In this document: positions 1 to 64,000 of the stretch, one piece after another
Position numbering within the stretch: the stretch's first letter is position 1
Layout: each line of letters starts with the position of its first letter
Source of the DNA: Chrysomallon squamiferum
Lineage: Eukaryota; Mollusca; Gastropoda; Neomphalida; Peltospiridae
Direction: 5' to 3'
NCBI GenBank assembly: GCA_012295275.1
Contig: CM022665.1
Span: 39,319,795 to 39,383,794 of the forward strand
DNA length: 64,000 nucleotides
Position numbers and translations under genes: made by a program
The notes under the pieces: generated by a model
What the model was told of the DNA's origin: nothing
Seen by the model: the letters and a program-made list of their open reading frames with translations, nothing else
Databases searched by the model: none

Positions 1-516
1 CAGACGTTTTTATCAAAACTCCACAAACTATTGTTAAAATGTTTTATTACACAAGCAAAGATTTCATATTCTTCAACATTTTCTTGGTACAATCAGTGTT
101 TTGCATTTGTTATAAAATGTAAAACAGTTTTTCATCCCCCGAGTTCTTCGTACAATCAGTTTTATATATGTTAAAAAACATTAAAGAGATTTTTTTTAAA
201 AATAAAAATAGTTACACCTGTAATGTGTAATTATTTTATTACTGTTATTTATTAATTTGATTTATTTATTATTTTCATTTTGTAGTTATTATTTTTATAG
301 ATCAGCGACAGTTTGTGTAGTGTCAGATTGTTTTTATTGTTTGTACATAAGCAAATCTTGCAGGGCTATAAAATTTATTATGGTTGGGAGAAACTTGAAA
401 AAAATCTGCAATAATCTAAGGACGTAGTATCTGCTCATGAAAAGTGAGGTCCAACCTTATTTATTTATTTATTTTTATTTATTATTTATTTGTTTTTCTT
501 TTTCTTTATATTATTT

Positions 517-567
<51 letters not shown>

Positions 568-2025
568 TTTCAGTTAATGAATTAATCTATTTTAATGAAT
601 TTATATTTTTTAAATAATTATTTATTTATTTATTCATTCATCATTAATTATTTATTCATTCATTTCATTTATTCCTTTTTTATTTATTTATATATTTATT
701 TGGCTGAGTTTTCCTAGATATTTTCTTCTCTCTTGTTTTCTTTTTCTTTTCTTTGTAAAGACCATAAAATGGTAAAATTTATAAACATTTAACATGTTAG
801 CCTGTCAGTTTTAATCGTAATTTATATTTCAAAATATTTCAAGAGAGTTTTTAATTCTATCTTAGTTCTAAGTTCCTGCAATAAATTTGTGACTCATTCA
901 AAACGTTTTTATTTAGTTAGTTTTTTAATCATAAATATAGCTTTGTTGTTGTTTCATATTTACTTGGCACAGTGTTGCTTTCTTTGGTTCTTGTTACTTT
1001 CTTTTTTTTTTTGTTATTGTTGTTTGTTTGTTTTGGGGTTTTTTTTGAGGGGGGTTTATAGTTTTTTTTATGTCACTTTAGGAAAATAGAAAGATATGTG
1101 AATGTAAAAATTTCAGTTCATTTTTTTTTTTTTTTATATAAATATCTTGATACAAACATATTATTTATAAGATATAATATTTTAACAAAATTTTCAATTA
1201 TAAAATATCATTTACCTTTATAAAGTTAAAAATTGGAGAATAAAATTGTTGTAGGCTTGGGACCTGAAATGACTCGGATTCCTGGAACAAGACTTAATAC
1301 ATACTTAAGATATAAAATAAACAATGAAAAGTATACAATAAAATTGCTTATAACAGTCAATTCTAAAGCCAGTTTTCTGGTAATTCTGTTTTTGTGGAAG
1401 CCATATGTCTGTGGGTAAGGGTATGGATGTATGTGTGTGTATGTCTTTCTGTGTATTTATGTGTATGTGTGTTTGTGTAAGTATGTGTGTGTGTGTTTGT
1501 GTATGTGTGTCTGTATATTAATGTTTATAAAAAAAATATGCATTGCATTTTTTAAGGTTATAAAATGTCTTTAAAAATAATAAAAAGAACATATATAAAA
1601 TAATATAAGTTGGTTTGTATGTTTGTACTTACAGCTAAACATATGTGTATGTGTCTCTGTGTGTCTGCCAAAACATGTGTGTACATGTTACATATTTGAA
1701 ACATTTTTAAAAACATTTTTCTAATTAAACATTTTAACTTTATACAGTTTTTTCCTGTCCTTAAACACAAATGATTTTCTATCTCTTCTGTACTGGAAGA
1801 ATGAATGTAATATGTATCAAAACAGCAAAGTCTGACTGCTGATGCATTCACAAACATAAATAACTGACTAGTAACCAGTCAGTCTGGAGATATACCATAC
1901 ACCTGTGTATTGCATACATGTGTTACAAGCTGATACCAGCCTTTCATGTAATACCTGTGGTCACATACGTATATTCACACTCACAGTCACACTTATATAC
2001 ACACACACCTACATAAATGTATCAC

Positions 2026-2066
<41 letters not shown>

Positions 2067-2275
2067 TATAAACACACATATATTCCAGTATGCATACATA
2101 CTTAGATATATACATACATACATACATACATAGACACACACCTATATGCACATGAACATGCACATGCATACATACAAACATTCACCTATGTACATATGCA
2201 CTTACAAACAAGTATACCCACTCACTAAATAAAGATCAAATTATAAATTAAAATGTATATCTGTTATAACTTCAG
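1..2275. other. Intron or upstream sequence, no exon recognised
   Basis: AT-rich sequence with ATTT tetranucleotide tracts (about 460-720), GT-rich tracts (about 1420-1515) and a TA/CA compound microsatellite (about 2026-2070). The preceding usherin exons (signal peptide, first LamG-like strands) were looked for and not found, so this is most likely the 3' part of a long intron. Confidence 0.6.
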
Positions 2276-57210
<54,935 letters not shown>

Positions 57211-59461
57211 TTCATTTGTGAATAATTTATATGATCCATATTGGAAATTTTAGTTTTGATACATCAAATATATTCATTGTACATTATCCTTTTTGTCCTT
57301 ATTTTGGATATATAAATATATTTTATAATGTAACCCATAGTTGTAAGGAACACAATTTGTCTTTTTTTTTTTTTCAGAAGCTTCAGTTTTTCTATTTCAC
57401 TGGATGATTACAGCTATTAATTTTTTTTTTTTTTTTCAAAAACTATTATCAGTATATTTAAATCATTTTGTTTTCTTTTTGTTTTTCTTTTTTTCTTCTT
57501 TTTTTTCCCAGTTTTTAATGAAGTCAATAAGGAAAAAATATCTTAAAAGTTTTCATAGTCAGAATGGAGGAAGATTTCAAGTGATTTTGTTCATAAACAA
57601 TAAACTTGATACAAATCTGAGGTGTTTATTTTAAATTTATTTATTTATTACTGTTCTTGTTATTATATATATATGTTTTTGTTATTTCCTTTGGAAGCCA
57701 TATTTAGCACTTACATTTTGCCTGTTTAGGTCTTAATATACAGAGAATGTGCAATAAAATGTTCTTACTATCCTTTACACCATTATAAAGGTTTATTTAT
57801 TATATATATAGATAAATTGTACATAATGTCTGTCACCTTCCAGTGATAATAAAACATTAATTTTTTTTTTTTTTTAATTTGTGAATATAAATTGTACAAG
57901 AATATACATTCTCCTTTTGATCCGATAACTGTTTTGTGATCATAACAATATTAGTAATCATTATTGACTTAAGAAGTTCAAATTATTGGGGGTATGCTGT
58001 TAGATTATAAATTTAAGCTTAAAACTAGCTTTATGAATTATTATTTATCATGTATCTGATGAACATTTACTTACAGCATTTTTAGTTTTTTTTATTTAGG
58101 TGTTTTTTTTTTATATGTAACTACTTACCTATAACATGATCTCAATCTTTATTTACTATAATCATTTGGTATGCATGCATGTGTGAGAGAATGAAAAAGA
58201 TTGTATAATATTGGGAGAGTAGTATAATTTTTTTGTAAAATGTAACAAAGACATCACTATGCAATCACTGTCATTAATGTTATTTTGCACTAACTGTGCA
58301 AAAATAAATACATCACGTGATTATTAAAAATAAAACAAAAAAAACACATTTGTATCAAATTTCAAATAAAACATTTTATTATCAATTCATTTGTTGTTAA
58401 TCTGTATTGTTTTGAAATAATTTTTCTGCATATATATTTTAATTTATTACATAATATATGTAATACAGCTCTTGACAACGGTAGTTATTCTTGGATTCAA
58501 CTGTATATACTTTGATTAACCTACACACAAATCTGTATTTTCAATAAGATTTTAAGATAGAAAAAAATGAGGTTAAAAAGATCAGTTGTGTATTTTGTTA
58601 AAAAATATAATTAATTGAATGTTATGGTTAACTCAGACATTTTGGCGTTCTTATTTTTAATAATTAAAAAGAAATTATTATAGGAAAATTTGAAACAGAA
58701 GTTATTTTGAAGCATTCTTTGTTAAAAAAAAAAAAAAACATTATAGCTTTATATTAAATAATAAATTTCTGTTTTCTGGTTGAAAAATGTATTATTATTC
58801 TAATTATACTTCCAGTTTATACAACTTAAACAGTGTCCCATAAATCTGGTATCTCAGTTAAAATAATTAATTAATATATTAATTTTGTTATTATACTGCC
58901 AAAATTATTTGGTTGCTTAGTCAAAAAATCGTTGATGCATGTTTATTTATTTTAATTCAGATGTTATTTACCCTGAACTTGGGGAAGAGATTCTTGTATT
59001 CCAAGAAAAAAATGCTGGCAACCCTAAATATATTATGTGAATTAAGAAAATTGTAATGAGTATTTTGTTTATAGTTTCCATCATCCAGATTTATGTGACA
59101 GCCTGTATTTTTCTGTTTTGTTCATTTCAAAAATAAAATGTATTTCAAGTTAACATGACACATTTTATACTATAAAGGTGTATCAAGGTTAAAATACAGA
59201 TTCTTACATTTCTTTGACTGAAACAATATTGGAGTTAAAGATACTTATATTATAAAAATGTAATCAAAAAAGTAATTAGCTTTATAATGTATATTAATGT
59301 ATAATATAAACACTAGAAAACTGTTTTAAAATTTTATTTCATCTGGACCGTGTAATGCAGAATTCATGGATTTTATTTTTCTTCATTTTACTGAATATTT
59401 AAAAATACAAATTATTAAAAAATGCTTACATAAATCTTAAACAAACAAAAAAAGCATTAAC

Positions 59462-59505
<44 letters not shown>

Positions 59506-59685
59506 TATATATAGATATATAGATATATGTCTTATTTTTTTTAAATATATATATTTGCATTATACAGTTCAAAACTCACTGAGTTTTGAAGACGGAATTT
59601 AGAAAAGGAAATCTCTGATCTTAAAATATCCTTTTCTATTTTTTTTTTTTTTTGCTTGAATAATGCACCAAGTTAAAACAACATA
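57211..59685. other. Convergent intergenic region with 3' UTRs
   Basis: Holds the usherin 3' UTR; candidate AATAAA signals lie at 57599-57604, 57753-57758 and 57848-57853. A TA run lies at about 59464-59501. A TTTATT at about 59372 could be the polyadenylation signal of the opposite-strand gene. No further gene is visible. Confidence 0.6.
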
Positions 59686-59888
59686 TTACATTGCCACTCT
59701 TCCCGAGTAAAAGTACAAGGAATCTTTCACTCCCATTATTAGTCCAGTATTCCCTGGACTGTTTACCCAGTGGTTTGAATAATGCACTGCTGGAATTGTG
59801 TCGATGGAAGCTGGGCACGGGGGAGGTAAACTCAACAGCTTCTTGCCAGTTTTTAAGCACCAAAAGTTTGTGTAGCAATTCTGACCAA
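59686..59888 (-). CDS. DCAF4: DCAF4 terminal exon
   Basis: Acceptor ttttag; G|TT then GQNCYTNFWCLKTGKKLLSL, PPPCPASIDTIPAV and GLIMGVKDSLYFYSGRVAM, matching [30 protein letters not shown] and LLMAVGQDLYCYS. A longer open frame on the same strand is a shadow of this exon. Confidence 0.9.
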
Positions 59889-62867
59889 CTAAAAAAAAAT
59901 AATAATAATAAAATGCATTTGAGGAATTATTAAGAAATAATTATTCACTTTGTCAAACACTAATTCTTAATTAGTTGTTATATTACTCATATAACAAAAC
60001 AATTAGAAATATCATTTCAGACTTTTGGTGTTGTACCATTTGCAGTGTACCTTTGTACATTAAGTTATTTCAATGGCTGAAATGATTATCTTGTTTAAAG
60101 AGTCCTGATATTTTTCTAATTTCAAGATCGATTTTGTTTTCTGAAATCACCATGTTCTTCTCATGTACTTACCTCCATAGATAAAGTTCTCACAAGGATC
60201 AATCTTGAATGGAAGTCTTAAATATTCATTGTGCAAACCTGGGTATTCTATCACAACTTTTCTCATTCTGAGATCCCAAGAACAAAGCTGTTAAGAAAAA
60301 AAAGGTTTACCATTGATTAAGCACTGACTGAATGCATTTTCCATAGTAAACTTTTCCACTTAAAATTTAAAGATACGGGATAAATAAAAAGATTAGTAAG
60401 TAACACAAGCATATTAAGCAAAGGGTGTATTTGATTTAATTTTGTTTTTCACTATAACTGACTGTTATTTATCAATTAAATATCTTATTAAGTCTGCCTG
60501 TGAAATAGTGCAAGAATTAATATGTCATATAATGAGACTTGTTATTGTTATATGACCAAAATCCATAATTCAAAAAAAGGAAATAAAAAAGTTGAGAAGG
60601 AAGAATAAAGGGTCTTCATAGAGATAAATATTCTTCCAATGAAAAAAAATAAAAAATAATAACAAATAAAAATCTTAAAATTAAAAAATTAAAATAATTT
60701 TAAAAAAATGTTCCTGAAAAGCAAAAGACTATGACTAAAAATATCTGAAAAGTAAAATAATTAAAGAATGCAATTTACCCTTCCATTGAAGTCACTAGCA
60801 TAGAGTGTGTTCTCATTCTGTGTCATTTTCAGACAGGCAATGCTGGTGTTATGAACCATGCAGGCCACTGGTTTTGCTGAAAGACTGCGAAGATCATGGC
60901 ACAAAATCTGTCCCCTTCTAGTGCCATTATAAAGTTGACGTCCATTCTAGAAAACAATCAATTACCATTTAATTACTAATGTTTTATTTGCCACAAGAAA
61001 TAGCAAAAAAGATGTTTATTATTTTTGTTGAAAGATCGAACTAGTACTAAATCAAGACTTACAGAACAATATTTTAATTTTAATTTAATTTTTCTTTTTT
61101 ATGTTTTTTGAAAAATTCAAAAGCTTACCACAGGAGAAAAAACCTGAGCAAAAACATCACTTTTTTTGGTGTCAAACTCCCACAAGCGTCGTGTCTCCAC
61201 ATCAATAAGAAGACAAATCTTTTCAGCACCCACTGCAAACTGAAATGCATGGTAATTCCATGCCGATGTCCAGGTTGTGTGGTTGCCCAGATTGTAATCG
61301 AACACTTGAACGTGCTCTGAGTTAGAAGGGTCCAGATTCCTTATGAAGGCCAAACTAAAGTTGTATCCAGTGTAACACATGGTTGTGTAGAGTACATGCT
61401 TCTTGTCTGTGTCACTAGAGAATGGAGCCCAGCATAAACTTGTTATTTTATTCCACGACTGCAGTACTGTTGCACCTGAAGTGCTGATGCCAACTGATAA
61501 AGGATGAAATGAATCCAGCCTCGGTTTCTCGTTCAAATTCAACAGTTGCATCCTCTGAATCACAGAATTAGCCACAGACCATAAACCCAGAATTTTGTCG
61601 TTTTTTTGACTGGCATCCATTTGCAGCATGTGCTCGATGTCTGAATAAGCGTCTGGATTTTCAAATATCTTGATCATGCCGCAGAGTTTCATCCAGCTTG
61701 CTTGTTTCTCAAGAAAGCTGTGTTCAAGCCAGTGGTTATTGACATCTCCCTGATGATGTCTGAAAATCAGTGAGGTGATGTTACCCGAGATTGGATTCAA
61801 CTTGTGAAACTCATGATCATCTAAATTAGATTTGTTGAGTTCTTGGTTTATGAGATCACTCAGACGTTTGCATTCTGCTTCGCGGAATGAAATAGATTTA
61901 GTGGTCACCACATTGATATTATTGGCAGTGGGAAGAATCTTGAAGTAACGTTTTTTCACTTTGTCATAGTGAAAACCTGGGATCTGTATACTTTGTTAAA
62001 GTACATAACATAAAATGAAATAACAATATAACATGACATAAAATATTAGTAATAAATAATCATTTACTGGTCTCTTAATAGAACTTTTTAAACTATTATT
62101 CAAGTTTCTAAAAATATCTTAACTTCATTTTAATATCACTAAAAGTCTTGACTATTGGGAATTCTTAAAATGATTTGGTTTTTTTTTTTTTTATCAATAA
62201 AATTTTAAAAAAAAATTAAATATAACAAATAACAATAATAGGGATGATGATGATATTTTCAAAATATAATAAATTCCTTTACACAGTTATAATAATAATT
62301 ATTGGCTCTAATTTTCTTTTTGTTTGTTTTTTTCTTTTTTTTTAAATTTAATTTTATATAAAGATTATTAAATTGTGGCAATGACAAAAGGATATCCTGC
62401 ACAGAATCATCTTCCTCTGTTGAATCAGATGGCTGAGTCTGGCTGGTTGAAGGCAGGTTTTTAAAATGTGATTTCTCTCCTGCTTTCCTCTCATTAGTGC
62501 AACAGGAAATGGACTTCCTTGTCTTTTTCTTTTTATCAGCCTGGCTAGAATATTTTTCTTTTTTTCTTTTTTTTTGTTGCAAACCATCAAGTCCTGAAGT
62601 GCTTGCAACTTCTTTTGTCCCAGTGTTCCTTGGTGTTGATGGCCTCGCATTTTGTTGTTTCTCAGTTTGCAAGTTGCTCAGGCTGAATGATGCTGTATTT
62701 AGGGAAGAACTTAATGAGCTGGTTTTGGATTTTGATTGTTTCTGATTGTCTCTCCTTCCATTAACACTCCTGCAATTGTCACTTGTTTCATTTTTTGGTG
62801 TATTTTTTTTGTTTTTCAACTGTTTGTTTGAATCAGACAACTCCGATTTATTTTTAGAATGTGACAT
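59686..62867 (-). CDS. DCAF4: DCAF4 (WDR21) orthologue, five-exon gene
   Basis: Five exons joined in phase give 601 codons and a TAA. DCAF4 proteins are WD40 substrate receptors that dock on DDB1 in CUL4 E3 ubiquitin ligases, mainly nuclear. Seen: a Lys/Ser-rich N-terminus of 155 residues of low complexity; PGFHYDKVKKRYFKILP, the family hallmark (PGFYFDPEKKRYFRLLP in human); WD40 strands including YNGTRRGQILCHDLRS and LCSWDLRMRK, whose DLR boxes fit the WDxR motif that contacts DDB1; and a last exon ending SLYFYSGRVAM. Human DCAF4 is 495 residues; the excess is mostly the N-terminus. The gene converges on usherin and shows no frame breaks. Confidence 0.9.
60173..60287 (-). CDS. DCAF4: DCAF4 exon 4: WD40 with WDLR box
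   Basis: LCSWDLRMRKVVIEYPGLHN then EYLRLPFKIDPCENFIYG, matching [20 protein letters not shown] and EYAYLPLHVHEEEGILVAVG. Donor gtaagt, phase 1. The 490-base intron upstream is AT-rich. Confidence 0.92.
60779..60946 (-). CDS. DCAF4: DCAF4 exon 3: WD40 with DLR box
   Basis: NGRQLYNGTRRGQILCHDLR then NTSIACLKMTQNENTLYASD, matching FNGCRSGEIFAIDLRCG and AVTSVRILQDEQYLMASD. Exactly 56 codons, phase 0-0. Confidence 0.92.
61129..61983 (-). CDS. DCAF4: DCAF4 exon 2: signature motif and first WD40 region
   Basis: IPGFHYDKVKKRYFKILPTA, then SFREAECKRLSDLINQEL; later ITSLCWAPFSS, TWTSAWNYHAFQFAVGAEKI and LWEFDTKKSDVFAQVFSPV, parallel to VNSVCWASLN, CAWSLNIQANNCFSTGLSRR and SDVLAQQFALMAP of human DCAF4. 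Exactly 285 codons; acceptor acag, donor gtaagc. Confidence 0.92.
62403..62867 (-). CDS. DCAF4: DCAF4 exon 1: basic low-complexity N-terminus
   Basis: Starts MSHSKNKSELSDSNKQLKNK and is rich in K, S, T, N and Q, with KKRKKEK and KKKKTRK stretches resembling nuclear localisation signals; ends TEEDDS. The donor gtgcag is weak but is the only nearby GT that gives phase 0 to the next exon. The frame stays open past it, so the end is less certain than the start. Confidence 0.75.
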
Positions 62868-64000
62868 GTTTCAAATCATTCTTTATATATATAAATGTTT
62901 CTTTGGCAATTAAGAAAAGTTTTTAAATGTTTTGTTTTATTACCAGTCTTTACATTAATCCTGAAATTAAACTGAAAAGAAAAAAAGGAAGAAAATTATA
63001 TTAAAGTGGTGCGAACAATTTGAAAGACAATAAATTAACTATAATATTGTATTTACAAAATTTAAAAAATAACAAGAACAATGAATAATGAAACTGCAAT
63101 AAAAATAAAAGTCATTTATTTTTTAAAGAATGTAAGCTTTATTAAATGTCAGTAAATAATAATAAAAATAAATAAATAACTAAATAAATAATAATACAAC
63201 AAATGAATAAATCAAATGTAATACATATTTTCAAGTTCTTACAATCTTAGAACAATTTTATTTCTTAAAATTAATTTTACTTCATTATTGTTCATGTTAC
63301 TCTTTTTTTTCAGGTGAAATAATACAAGAATAATAAATAACACATGCATCCAGCATTATAAATATTTACAATAATGTGACATGACGTTATTTGTTTGAAT
63401 TATTACATAAACTGCAGATACAATTGCATTTGCAGCCTAAATGATGAAACCATATAATAAAAAAAAATGCATTATTGTCAAGAGATAACTCTGATAAGTC
63501 ATTGGGTGCAAAATCATTGAAAAAAGTAAGCATTATAAGAAACTGTATGAAAGTTCATTGATTAAAATTAACAAAAAATATAATTTAATAACATTATAAC
63601 AGTATAAAATTAAGTAAATTTAGTAACGCAAACAAAAACAAAAAAAAAAGAGAGAGAGAGAGATAAGTATAAAATAACAAGTAACAAGTGATTTAATTAA
63701 AGTATTCGTAGTAAAAGTTATACAATAATGTTAATAACATGATAAAAAGAATTACAACTTAATACAAGGTCGACGAATTTACATTATAATAATGATTACT
63801 TAGGCAGCTAATAGAAGCAAACAATTCTTCAACATTTCAAGCTATAATACGTACATCAAAAAAATTCCTATTTAATAATTTATATCGATGATATTATTGT
63901 TAACCAGGAGTGTGCAAGAGGAAATCTATCCATTTTGTTTTCTTTAAAGTGTATTTGTATCAGTCTAAAACAAAAAACAAAAAAAAAGTGGAATTTCGCA
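62868..64000. other. AT-rich flank upstream of DCAF4, no gene seen
   Basis: Should contain the DCAF4 promoter and 5' UTR. Only AAT/AAAT-rich sequence and a GA tract near 63650 are visible; no clear TATA box, CpG cluster or coding sequence. Confidence 0.5.

Noticed and set aside
889-1418. Short plus-strand frames of 61-66 codons near the left edge, considered as missing LamG-like exons
   Set aside because: No match to the LamG-like sequence and no convincing splice sites.
59636-59878. 80-codon minus-strand frame with its own ATG
   Set aside because: It is the wrong frame of the DCAF4 terminal exon; the frame joined in phase from the previous exon matches the family and ends at 59686.
61108-61320. 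Plus-strand 70-codon frame opposite DCAF4
   Set aside because: Shadow of the DCAF4 second exon.

Overview
The window is invertebrate animal nuclear DNA: AT-rich, full of microsatellites, with GT-AG introns that mostly fall between codon positions at protein-domain borders. The proteins point to a bilaterian, and my guess from the overall style is a mollusc or other lophotrochozoan; that placement is an inference.

Two protein-coding genes are present, arranged tail to tail. Positions 2276-57210 on the plus strand hold about 63 exons of an usherin (USH2A) orthologue. The domain order is: end of the N-terminal LamG-like domain, laminin N-terminal domain, ten laminin EGF repeats, four fibronectin type III (FN3) domains, a fifth FN3 split by two laminin G domains, more FN3 domains, one of them split by a cysteine-pair-rich insert, then a transmembrane helix and a short cytoplasmic tail ending in DTHL. 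I count 34 FN3 domains. About 14.9 kb of coding sequence is visible (roughly 4,980 residues); the signal peptide and first part of the LamG-like domain lie left of the window. Positions 62867-59686 on the minus strand hold a five-exon DCAF4 (WDR21-like) gene, a substrate receptor of the CUL4-DDB1 ubiquitin ligase, complete at 601 codons plus stop.

The most interesting features are in the usherin gene. Two homologous, phase-matched exons (20913-21050 and 24164-24295) encode alternative versions of the same piece of the first laminin G domain and look mutually exclusive. Seven single-base frame breaks, nearly all in short homopolymers, interrupt otherwise well-conserved exons, and one splice junction is out of phase; uncorrected assembly errors are the likeliest cause, with gene decay as the alternative. 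Many introns carry their own private, degenerate tandem array, and two arrays contain copies of the adjacent splice-site sequence. A single ~3 kb exon holding ten FN3 domains, and a 654-base multi-EGF exon, look like products of intron loss. A 611-bp hAT-type element with a perfect 8-bp target duplication sits in one intron and a 52-bp-arm foldback sits in another.

Layout: 1-2275 intron or upstream sequence; 2276-5690 LamG-like end and laminin N-terminal domain; 9822-14872 EGF repeats; 15877-19627 first FN3 block; 20215-28045 laminin G pair; 28591-42148 FN3 block; 42655-45766 cysteine-rich insert; 46368-54973 FN3 block; 55449-57210 membrane segment and tail; 57211-59685 intergenic and 3' ends; 59686-62867 DCAF4; 62868-64000 AT-rich flank with no gene seen.
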